DNA from: Bog-756 sp052143895
Lineage (GTDB): Bacteria > Actinomycetota > Acidimicrobiia > Acidimicrobiales > RAAP-2
Direction: 5' to 3'
Assembly (NCBI GenBank): GCA_052143895.1
Contig: JBKQRT010000348.1
Span: forward strand, 1 to 12,018
Length of the DNA stretch: 12,018 bases
The position numbers and the translations under genes are program-made. The stretch's first letter is position 1; the number at the start of each line of letters is the position of its first letter. The notes under the pieces are model-generated. The model had not been told where the DNA came from. It saw nothing but the letters and a program-made list of their open reading frames with translations, and did not search any database. Positions 1 to 6,730 of the stretch are shown one piece after another.

Positions 1-1285
1 TGGTGGTGGTGGTAGTGGGGGCACCGCCCCCCGGCACCCGCGTGGTCGTGGTGGTGGTGGTGGTCGGCGCGATGGGCGGCGGGACCGGTTGTCCGAGGAC
101 GGCGACGATCACCAGCACCGTTCGTTCCCCGACCTGGCGGTCGGCGGCGAGGACCATGCAGCCACCCGCGGCCGACGTGTAGCCGGACTTGATGCCGACC
201 ACGTTGTTCGTCCCGATCTCCGTGACGATGTTGGGGATGGTTCCCACGATGGGCAGCGTGATCGACTTCATGCCCACGATCTCGGCGAAGGCGGGATCGC
301 CCATGCCGGCCGCCGCGATCCGCAGGCAGTCGGACGCCGTCGACACCGAGCCCGGGTCGTAGCCGCTGGCGTCGACGTAGTGGGTGGACGACGCGCCGAG
401 CGAGGCGGCCAGCGCGTTCATCTCGGCCACGAACGCGGGAAGGGTCCCGGCGTCCCAGACCGCCAGCGAGTAGGCGACGTCGTTGGCCGACTGGGTGAGC
501 ATGGCCTCGAGCATCTGGCGCTCGGTCAGGACCTCGCCGACCCGGATGGGCACGGTCGACTGGTCCTCGTGCAACTCGAGGTCGTACTGGGCCACGTCGG
601 CGGCGGTCACCGTGATGGTCGGGCCACTGGTTCCGGCCGCCAGCGGGTGGTCGCGGAGGATGACCACCGCGTTGGTCATCTTGGTCAGCGAGGCGATCGG
701 TACCGACGACTCCGGCCCCGATTGGGCCGAGTAGCCGAGCGCCGGGACGGACACCGCGCCCTGACCGAGGATGGGCCACGGGAGCGAGGGGGCCGACCCC
801 GGCACGGTCAGTGACGGGTGCGCGGCCGCCGTCACCGTGGTCGGGGGCGAGGGCCGCCCGATGCGCTGGGCGGCCACCCAGCCCGCAGCGGCCAGGACCA
901 GCACGGCGACGGCCGCCGACGACCACGCCAGCCAGCGGTGGCGGCGTCGGTGCCGGGCCCGTCGCGCCGTTCGGGGCAGCACCGGCGTGGCCACCATCGG
1001 GTCGACGGGCGGAAGCAGCGGTGGCGACGGTGACGGCGCCACGGGCGCGGCGCCGACCGCCCCGGCGGGTGGAGGCGACGGTGACGGCGCCACGGGCGCG
1101 GCGCCGACCGCCCCGGCGGGTGGAGGCGGCGGTGACGGCGCCACGGGCGCGGTGCCGACCGACCCGGCCGCGCCGGTCACGTCCACGTAGGTGGTGACGT
1201 CGGCCGGCGGCCCGGCTGGGCGTGCGGTGATGTCGACGACCGACGGTGGCGCCAGCGGCACGGCCGCGGGCCCGGATGCCGACAC
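1..1285 (-). CDS. Membrane-anchored D-alanyl-D-alanine carboxypeptidase (peptidase S11, low-molecular-weight PBP), C-terminus cut by window edge
   Basis: Serine DD-peptidase that would remove the terminal D-Ala from peptidoglycan stem peptides outside the membrane. Counting from the GTG at 1285, all three penicillin-binding motifs are present in order: SLTK at residues 199-202 (nucleophile Ser codon at 689-691), SAN at 266-268, and KSG at 366-368, where the family usually has KTG. The N-terminus is unusual: about 115 Pro/Ala-rich residues with a tandem 17-residue repeat, then a basic cluster (RRARHRRRHR) and one hydrophobic segment at about 118-141, which fits a signal anchor with the repeats in the cytoplasm. 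After KSG the chain becomes Pro/Thr-rich, with runs of Thr up to base 2, and no stop is visible. The start is uncertain: GTG 1285 is the first ATG/GTG/TTG in frame, but the frame is open upstream and a CTG at 1384 would overlap the ftsK stop. It lies downstream of ftsK and may be co-transcribed with it. The family is clear; the exact member is not. Confidence 0.88.
   Translation of the reverse strand, partial: MSASGPAAVPLAPPSVVDITARPAGPPADVTTYVDVTGAAGSVGTAPVAPSPPPPPAGAVGAAPVAPSPSPPPAGAVGAAPVAPSPSPPLLPPVDPMVATPVLPRTARRARHRRRHRWLAWSSAAVAVLVLAAAGWVAAQRIGRPSPPTTVTAAAHPSLTVPGSAPSLPWPILGQGAVSVPALGYSAQSGPESSVPIASLTKMTNAVVILRDHPLAAGTSGPTITVTAADVAQYDLELHEDQSTVPIRVGEVLTERQMLEAMLTQSANDVAYSLAVWDAGTLPAFVAEMNALAASLGASSTHYVDASGYDPGSVSTASDCLRIAAAGMGDPAFAEIVGMKSITLPIVGTIPNIVTEIGTNNVVGIKSGYTSAAGGCMVLAADRQVGERTVLVIVAVLGQPVPPPIAPTTTTTTTTRVPGGGAPTTTTT
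1026..1163 (-). repeat. 51-bp in-frame tandem repeat, about 2.7 copies
   Basis: Copies begin at 1026, 1077 and 1128. The first two are nearly identical over the full 51 bp, and the third diverges after about 36 bp. Since 51 is a multiple of three, each copy adds 17 residues, Pro/Ala/Gly/Val-rich and containing the core PPPPPAGAVGAAPVAPS, to the predicted cytoplasmic N-terminus of the carboxypeptidase. Copies are adjacent, with no spacers. The near-perfect DNA identity suggests recent slippage or unequal recombination, and copy number may vary between strains. Confidence 0.9.
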
Positions 1286-1380
1286 CGCGTCGCCCGGGCC
1301 GTCGTCCGGTCGGGGGCCTGTCGTGTCGGTGTCGGCGGGCGCCGGTGGGCTGGCACCCGGTTCGTCGGGGACCCCGTCGC

Positions 1381-3834
1381 TCAGCGCGCGTCCAATTCCT
1401 CGGGGGTCATCAGGACCGCCCTGGCCTTGGACCCCTCCGACGGGCCGACCACGCCTCGCCGTTCCATGAGGTCCATGAGGCGTCCGGCCCGGGCGAACCC
1501 GACACGGAGCTTGCGTTGGAGCATCGACGTCGAACCGAGCTGCGACCGCACGACGAGCTCCATCGCCTGGTCGAGCAGCTCGTCGTCGCCGTCGTCCCCA
1601 CCGGATCGCGGGCCCTCGGCGGCGACGACCTCCTCGATGCCGGCGAGGACCTCCATGGGTCGCTGCCGCTTCCAGTGCGCGGCGACGGCCCGCACCTCCT
1701 CCTCGCTGACCCAGGGCCCCTGCAGGCGCTGCGGGTTCGACGAGGAGGCCGAGAGCAGCAACAAGTCACCCTTCCCGATCAGCCGTTCGGCACCGGGTTG
1801 GTCGAGGATCACCCGGCTGTCGGCCAGGGACGACACCGAAAACGCCATGCGGGACGGGATGTTCGCCTTGATCACCCCGGTGATGACGTCCACCGAGGGC
1901 CGCTGAGTGGCGAGTACCAGGTGGATCCCCACGGCCCGGGCCATCTGGGCGATGCGGCAGACGGAATCCTCCACGTCCCGGGCCGCCACCATCATGAGGT
2001 CGTTGAGCTCGTCCACCACGATGACGATGAACGGGAGCCGGTGGAACCGGGGCGGTTCCCCGTCGTCCCCTTCGTCGGCCGCATCCCCGTCGTCGGCACC
2101 GGCGTCACGCATGCGGAACCGGTACGCCTCCTCGAATTCGGAGAGCCCACCCTCGTCGAAGGCGGCGTTGTACCCGGTGATGTCCCGCATGCCGACTTCC
2201 GCCAGCAGGTCGTAGCGCCGCTCCATTTCGGTGACCGCCCAGCTGAGGGCGTTGGCTGCCTTCTTCGGGTCCACCACGACCTGGGTCAGCAGGTGGGGCA
2301 GGTCGTTGTACTGGCCCAGCTCGACCCGCTTTGGGTCCACCAGGATGAGCCGGACCTGATCGGGTGTGGCCCTCGTGAGGATGGAGGTGAGGACCGAGTT
2401 GATGCACGACGACTTCCCCGAGCCGGTGGCGCCGGACACCAGGACGTGGGGCATCTCGGCCAGGTTGACCATGACCGCCCGTCCGGCGATGTCCCGACCG
2501 AGGGCGACCTCGAGGGGATGGTGGGCGCTCGCCGCTTCCGGCGACGCCAGGATGTCGCCCAGCGCGACCAGCTGGCGGTGGCGGTTGGGCACCTCGACAC
2601 CGATGGCGGACTTCCCCGGGATCGGGGCCAGGATGCGCACGTCCGGCGAGGCCAGGGCGTAGGCGATGTCCTTGGAGAGCGAGGTGACCCGGGCGACCTT
2701 GACGCCGGCTCCGAGCTCGAGCTCGTAGCGGGTCACCGACGGGCCGACCGTCCGACCCACCAGCCGGGTCTCGACGCCGTGCGCGGCGAGGGCCGCGATC
2801 AGGTCGGCACCGGCGGCGTCGACCTCCCGCTCGTTCACGGCCTGCGGCTTGGCCCGCTTCAGCAGATTGGCCGGGGGCAGTCTCCAGTCGCCGACGGTCG
2901 GACCGAGCTTCATCTCCAACTGGGTCCCCGTGCCCGGGCGGGTGGCCGCCTCCGACGGCGGCGGCGCCTCGGCGGGCTCGGGATCGGTGGTCACCGGATC
3001 GGCCACGATCGGGTCGGGCTCGGGTGTGGCGGCGGTGACCGGGACGACCCGTCCGAACGGATTGGTCGGAAGATCGTCCTCCCCCACCGCCGCGTCGGCG
3101 TCCGAGGCAGGGCCGCCCCGTGCGGCCGCGGCCGCCCAGCGGGTCGCCCGTACCAGACCGCGCGCCGCCGCCCGGATCGAGACACCGGTGAACAGCACCA
3201 GGGCCACCACCACCAGTGCCACCAGGACGGTGGCGGCGCCGAAGCCACCGAGGGCGGCCCGGAGCGGATTGCCCATGAGCGCCCCGACCCAGCCGCCGGC
3301 CGACGAGAGGAGCGCCGTGGACGAGTCGAGGCGGGGCGATCCTCCCGCCAGCGAGGCCAGCCCGGCCACGGCCAGCAGGGCCAGGAACGCGCCGATCACC
3401 GCCCGGGCCGGCTCCGGCGCGGTGCGGCGGTCCTCCTCCTCGCCCCGGTGCCCAACCAGGAGGAGGAGCCCGACGGCGACCGCCACCGGCGGCACGAGGA
3501 ACCGGCCCCACCCCAGCAGGTCGCCCACTGCCACCCGGGCGTCGTGGCTGGCCGGGGCCGACGAATCTGCGTAGAACGCCACGGCTGCCAGGACGCCCAC
3601 GGTGACCAGGACCACGCCCCAGATATCGGTGGCGTGCCCGGCCACCACGCGCCACATCGACGCACCGAGCCCGGTGGGCTCCGGGCGTCCGCGCCCGTGT
3701 CCCGACCGGTTCCGGGAGCCCGCGCCGCGCCCGGAGCGGTTCGAGGTCGAGCGGGATCGGGACGAGCCCGCGGATCTACCCCTCGACCGCGAAGTCCCGG
3801 ATCGGCCCGCCGGTCGCTTGGTGGCGGTCGTCAC
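1381..3834 (-). CDS. ftsK: DNA translocase FtsK/SpoIIIE family
   Basis: Membrane-anchored ATP-driven DNA pump that clears and resolves chromosome termini at the division septum. The protein is 817 aa. Residues 1-60 are a Ser/Arg/Gly-rich basic tail. Four hydrophobic segments follow (about 64-88, 110-128, 145-163 and 200-220), then an acidic/Pro linker to about 305. The RecA-like motor carries Walker A GATGSGKS (468-475), LILVDPKRVEL (496-506), Walker B VIVVDEL (604-610) and LATQRPSVDV (641-650). The gamma winged-helix domain that reads KOPS-type sequences is present at about 751-815 (DELLDQAMELV to the end). The usual DELADLMM reads DELNDLMM here, and the usual DQGGAE reads DQPGAE. An acidic loop lies at about 577-594. 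The start is GTG at 3834, 4-5 nt after a predicted transcription start. It sits downstream of RNase J with a 62-nt gap and carries its own -10 element. Length and domain order are normal for the family. Confidence 0.97.
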   Translation of the reverse strand: MTTATKRPAGRSGTSRSRGRSAGSSRSRSTSNRSGRGAGSRNRSGHGRGRPEPTGLGASMWRVVAGHATDIWGVVLVTVGVLAAVAFYADSSAPASHDARVAVGDLLGWGRFLVPPVAVAVGLLLLVGHRGEEEDRRTAPEPARAVIGAFLALLAVAGLASLAGGSPRLDSSTALLSSAGGWVGALMGNPLRAALGGFGAATVLVALVVVALVLFTGVSIRAAARGLVRATRWAAAAARGGPASDADAAVGEDDLPTNPFGRVVPVTAATPEPDPIVADPVTTDPEPAEAPPPSEAATRPGTGTQLEMKLGPTVGDWRLPPANLLKRAKPQAVNEREVDAAGADLIAALAAHGVETRLVGRTVGPSVTRYELELGAGVKVARVTSLSKDIAYALASPDVRILAPIPGKSAIGVEVPNRHRQLVALGDILASPEAASAHHPLEVALGRDIAGRAVMVNLAEMPHVLVSGATGSGKSSCINSVLTSILTRATPDQVRLILVDPKRVELGQYNDLPHLLTQVVVDPKKAANALSWAVTEMERRYDLLAEVGMRDITGYNAAFDEGGLSEFEEAYRFRMRDAGADDGDAADEGDDGEPPRFHRLPFIVIVVDELNDLMMVAARDVEDSVCRIAQMARAVGIHLVLATQRPSVDVITGVIKANIPSRMAFSVSSLADSRVILDQPGAERLIGKGDLLLLSASSSNPQRLQGPWVSEEEVRAVAAHWKRQRPMEVLAGIEEVVAAEGPRSGGDDGDDELLDQAMELVVRSQLGSTSMLQRKLRVGFARAGRLMDLMERRGVVGPSEGSKARAVLMTPEELDAR

Positions 3835-3844
3835 AGTGCGTCAC

Positions 3845-3850
3845 AGGTTA
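3845..3850 (-). promoter_or_regulatory. Candidate -10 element (TAACCT) for ftsK, near-leaderless
   Basis: Reading the minus strand, TAACCT ends 10 nt before the GTG start of ftsK, which would give a transcript leader of only about 4 nt. It matches the actinobacterial TANNNT pattern. There is no good Shine-Dalgarno sequence in front of the GTG, which favours near-leaderless initiation. No convincing -35 was seen. An 8-bp direct repeat (CTGTGACG, 3846-3839 and 3836-3829) overlaps this element and the start codon. Confidence 0.45.
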
Positions 3851-3896
3851 GTCCCGGAGCGTCGCCGTCATGGGGACACCGTCCGCCTCCGCCCGC

Positions 3897-5720
3897 CTAC
3901 ACGGTGACGATGACCGGGACGATCATCGGCCGCTGCCGGGTGCGGTCCCCCACCAGCCGTCCGAGCGCCTTGCGGGCCACCCGGTTGAGGGTCTCGTGGT
4001 CCTGGCTACCCGAGGCCAGGGCCCGATCGAGCGCGCCGGTGACCTGGACGCGCGCCTCCTCCAGCAGCGCCTCGGTTTCCTGGTCGTAGGCCCATCCCCT
4101 CGTCACGATCTGCGGCGCTCCGACGACTTCGCCCCGTTTGAGGTCGACGGTGGCCACCGCCATCACCACGCCTTCCTCGGCGAGCACCATCCGGTCCCGC
4201 AGCACGCCGTGCCCGATGTCCCCCACCGAGCTCCCGTCCACGAAGAGGTACCCGCCCGGGACGGTACCGTCACGTCGGAGACCCGAGCCGTCCAGCTGCA
4301 CCGCGTCACCGTCCTCGCAGAGGAGGATGTGGTCGGCGGGGATGTCCATCGACTCGGCCAGCCGCACGTGGTTCGCCATGTGGCGGTACTCCCCGTGCAC
4401 GGGGATGAAGAACTCCGGTCGGGTCACCGACATGAGGATGGCCAGCTCCCCCCGGCGGGCGTGACCGCTGACGTGTACCGAATCCACCCCCGAGTGGACG
4501 ACCTCGACACCACGACGGTGCAGGCTGTCGATGACCCGGCCCACCGACCATTCGTTGCCGGGGATGGGGTGGGCACTGATCACCACCACGTCGTCCTCTT
4601 GAAGCTTGAAGAAGCGGTTCTCGCCGGTGGCCAACCGCGAGAGCGCGGACATGGGCTCACCCTGGGAGCCGGTGGAGATGACACACACCTGGCCCGGATC
4701 GAGCTTGTCGATCTCCTCGATGTCGACGAGTGACCGGTCCGGGATGTGCAGCAGTCCGAGGCGGCGGGCCAAGGTCACGTTCTTCTGCATCGAACGTCCG
4801 AGCGTGGCGACCGACCGACCGCCGGCAATGGCCGCGTCGGCCACTTGTTGGACCCGGTGGATGTGGCTGGCGAAGCAGGTCACGATGAAGCGACGGTCCG
4901 GACGGGCGAGGAACACCTTCCGCAACGTCTCGCCCACCGTCGACTCGGAGGGGGTGAACCCTGGCTCCTCGGCGTTGGTCGAATCGGCCAGCAGGAGCCG
5001 GATGCCCTCATCGGCGGCGAGCGCCCCCATGCGGGCGAGGTCGGTGCGGCGACCGTCCACGGGATGGAGGTCGAGCTTGAAATCGCCCGAGTGCAGGATG
5101 ATCCCCTGCGGGGTGTGGAAGGCGGTGGCGAAGGCGTGGGGCACCGAGTGGGTGACCGGGATGAACTCCACGTCGCACGGGCCGATCCGCCGGCGCTCGC
5201 CGTCGCGGACCGGGATGAACTGGGCCCGGTCCGCCATGCCGGCCTCGTCCACCCGGTTGCGGGCCAGGGCCAGGGTCAGCTCGGAGCCGTAGACCGGCAC
5301 CGGAAAGTCGCGGAGCAGGTAGGCCAACCCCCCGGTGTGGTCCTCGTGGCCGTGGGTCAGGATGACCGCGTCGACCCGGTCGGCGTTCTCGCGGAGGTAG
5401 CTGAAGTCGGGCAGGACCAGATCGACGCCGGGCATGTCGGGATCCGGGAACATGATCCCGACGTCGAGCACGAGGATCCGGCCATCGACCTCGATGCACG
5501 CGCAGTTCCGGCCGATCTCCCCCAAGCCGCCGAGGAAGACCACCCGGACACCGCCGGCACCCCCGGCGCCCTGCTTGCCCGACGCCTTCTTCCGGGGCGC
5601 CCGGCCACCGGCGGAATCCTCCCGGGCGTGCCCGGCGACCAGCCCGCCCGCGGTGTCTGACGGCTTCTTCTTGCTCCCCGCGCCGCCTGAACGGCCTGCG
5701 GACCGGCCGGCGTCAGGCAA
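3897..5720 (-). CDS. rnj: Ribonuclease J (metallo-beta-lactamase/beta-CASP RNase)
   Basis: Zinc-dependent endo- and 5'-3' exoribonuclease for mRNA decay and rRNA maturation. Numbering from TTG 5720 (607 aa), conserved landmarks are GGLGEIGRN (64-72), the metal motif HGHEDH (123-128), the HS.P segment, SGDFKLD, the beta-CASP DSTNAE and GSQGEPM motifs, VSGHARRGE, PVHGEYRH, and a C-terminal domain ending IVPVIVTV as in actinobacterial RNase J. The domain proper begins near residue 58. The first ~57 residues are a low-complexity Gly/Ala/Lys linker (GSKKKPSD, PRKKASGKQG). The start is unsettled: the frame opens at a GTG at 5843, which would overlap dapA by 131 nt. TTG 5720 overlaps the dapA stop by only 8 nt and is preferred. 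A GTG at 5543, just before the first beta strand, is a third option. It is most likely translationally coupled to dapA. Confidence 0.95.
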   Translation of the reverse strand: MPDAGRSAGRSGGAGSKKKPSDTAGGLVAGHAREDSAGGRAPRKKASGKQGAGGAGGVRVVFLGGLGEIGRNCACIEVDGRILVLDVGIMFPDPDMPGVDLVLPDFSYLRENADRVDAVILTHGHEDHTGGLAYLLRDFPVPVYGSELTLALARNRVDEAGMADRAQFIPVRDGERRRIGPCDVEFIPVTHSVPHAFATAFHTPQGIILHSGDFKLDLHPVDGRRTDLARMGALAADEGIRLLLADSTNAEEPGFTPSESTVGETLRKVFLARPDRRFIVTCFASHIHRVQQVADAAIAGGRSVATLGRSMQKNVTLARRLGLLHIPDRSLVDIEEIDKLDPGQVCVISTGSQGEPMSALSRLATGENRFFKLQEDDVVVISAHPIPGNEWSVGRVIDSLHRRGVEVVHSGVDSVHVSGHARRGELAILMSVTRPEFFIPVHGEYRHMANHVRLAESMDIPADHILLCEDGDAVQLDGSGLRRDGTVPGGYLFVDGSSVGDIGHGVLRDRMVLAEEGVVMAVATVDLKRGEVVGAPQIVTRGWAYDQETEALLEEARVQVTGALDRALASGSQDHETLNRVARKALGRLVGDRTRQRPMIVPVIVTV

Positions 5721-6627
5721 CCGACTGGGGCGCCGGGTCGGTCCGGCCCGCTCGCGAGATGACCGCGAGGGCCTGGTCGTCGAGGGCTCGGGGAGCTGGG
5801 GGGTTCGGGAGCCGGCACTGGCCGGCCGGCAGCCCGAGGGCACGGCAGGCGGCCTTGGCCGGTACCGGGTTCGGGTACTCGTCGGTGGACTGGAAGGCGT
5901 AGGACTCGGCGAGCTGTTGGTTGATCCTCATGGCCCGGTCCACGTCACCCGCCTGGTGGCTGGCGATCATCTCGCCGAACTGCGCACCCGCCCAGTGGGC
6001 GGCCACGCTGATCACGCCGGCACCGCCGATGGCGGTGAAGGGCAGCGTCAGCGAGTCGTCGCCGCAGTAGACGTCGAAGTCATCCGGCGTCCCCGCCACC
6101 ACGGTGGCGGCTGCCGCCACGTCGCCGGTGGCATCCTTCACCGCGACGATGGACGGGACCTCACGTGCCAGTTCGATGGTGAGGGCGGATCCGATCCGGC
6201 GCCCCGACCGGACCGGGATGTCGTAGAGCACCACGGGCAGGACAGTGGCCTCGGCCACCGCCCGGAAGTGGGCGGAGAGCCCGGCCGGGGACGGACGGTT
6301 GTAGTACGGGGTCACCACGAGCACGCCGGCGGCGCCGGACGACCGGGCCTCATGGGTCAGCATGACCGAGTGGGCGGTGTCGTTGGTGCCGGTCGAGGCG
6401 ATGACGGGCACGCCGACCGCCTCCACCACCGCCCGGAACAGCGAGATCCGCTCGTCGTCGGTCAGCACCGGTCCCTCGCCGGTGGTGCCGGCGACCACCA
6501 ACGCGTCGCTGCCGGAGCCCGCCAGGTGACGGGCGAGGGTCACCGCACCGTCGAGGTCGAGCGCTCCGGCGCCGTCGAAGGGCGTGACCATCGCGGTGAT
6601 CACCGTCCCGAAGCGAGACCTCGGCAT
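5713..6627 (-). CDS. dapA: 4-hydroxy-tetrahydrodipicolinate synthase DapA
   Basis: Condenses pyruvate with aspartate semialdehyde, the first committed step of the diaminopimelate/lysine branch. The 304-aa product is a full-length TIM barrel of the DHDPS/NAL family. Visible landmarks are GTTGEG (47-52, with the Thr pair at 48-49), TPYYNRP with Tyr108/Tyr109, Tyr135 in VLYDIP, Arg140, the Schiff-base lysine Lys164 in VAVKDATGD, and GGAGVISV near 201-208. The ATG at 6627 is supported by a GAGGGG Shine-Dalgarno 5 nt upstream (6638-6633). The C-terminal ~20 residues are an Ala/Pro-rich extension whose coding end overlaps the start of RNase J. DapB, the next enzyme, is about 2.7 kb upstream with three accessory genes between. 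Lys164 and the YYN motif together support DapA rather than N-acetylneuraminate lyase or another family member. Confidence 0.96.
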   Translation of the reverse strand: MPRSRFGTVITAMVTPFDGAGALDLDGAVTLARHLAGSGSDALVVAGTTGEGPVLTDDERISLFRAVVEAVGVPVIASTGTNDTAHSVMLTHEARSSGAAGVLVVTPYYNRPSPAGLSAHFRAVAEATVLPVVLYDIPVRSGRRIGSALTIELAREVPSIVAVKDATGDVAAAATVVAGTPDDFDVYCGDDSLTLPFTAIGGAGVISVAAHWAGAQFGEMIASHQAGDVDRAMRINQQLAESYAFQSTDEYPNPVPAKAACRALGLPAGQCRLPNPPAPRALDDQALAVISRAGRTDPAPQSVA

Positions 6628-6632
6628 CTCAG

Positions 6633-6638
6633 CCCCTC
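6633..6638 (-). promoter_or_regulatory. Shine-Dalgarno of dapA
   Basis: GAGGGG on the minus strand sits 5 nt before the ATG at 6627. It fixes the dapA start and shows that this mRNA has a real leader, unlike dapB and the first TetR gene of the cassette, which look leaderless. Confidence 0.7.
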
Positions 6639-6678
6639 GATGCGGGATCGGGGCGCGGTGGTGTCGTCACGGTCTCGC

Positions 6679-6684
6679 AGGCTA
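6679..6684 (-). promoter_or_regulatory. Weak candidate -10 element (TAGCCT) for dapA
   Basis: TAGCCT fits TANNNT and lies just past the two hairpins that follow the di-iron gene, about 50 nt before the dapA ATG. No -35 was recognised. Position is the main argument: if the hairpins stop incoming transcription, dapA would need its own promoter here. Confidence 0.3.
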
Positions 6685-6703
6685 CCAGCAGCCGCCGACG
6701 GCT

Positions 6704-6729
6704 CCGGGCGGGTAGCAGGTCCCGCCCGG
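6704..6729 (-). terminator. Terminator-like hairpin after the di-iron gene
   Basis: A perfect 9-bp stem, CCGGGCGGG (6729-6721) pairing with CCCGCCCGG (6712-6704), encloses the 8-nt loop ACCTGCTA. It begins 1 nt after the stop codon of the di-iron gene. A second short hairpin, AGCCG/CGGCT around a TCGG tetraloop (6703-6690), follows at once. No T-run follows, so it may be a weak or factor-assisted terminator, or a 3'-end stabiliser. Its position suits the end of the cassette's transcription unit. Confidence 0.5.
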
Positions 6730-6730
6730 C

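Noticed and set aside
1..60. GGT/GTG-rich run at the left edge as a simple repeat or telomere-like sequence
   Set aside because: On the minus strand it is in frame with the carboxypeptidase and encodes threonine runs.
1026..1163. CRISPR-like array
   Set aside because: Copies are directly adjacent without spacers, in frame, and within a coding sequence.
1246..4089. A 947-codon open frame on the plus strand opposite ftsK
   Set aside because: Composition is Arg/Gly/His/Asp-rich without recognisable domains, and it mirrors ftsK codons. Such frames arise in GC-rich antisense strands; the minus-strand FtsK motifs are unmistakable.
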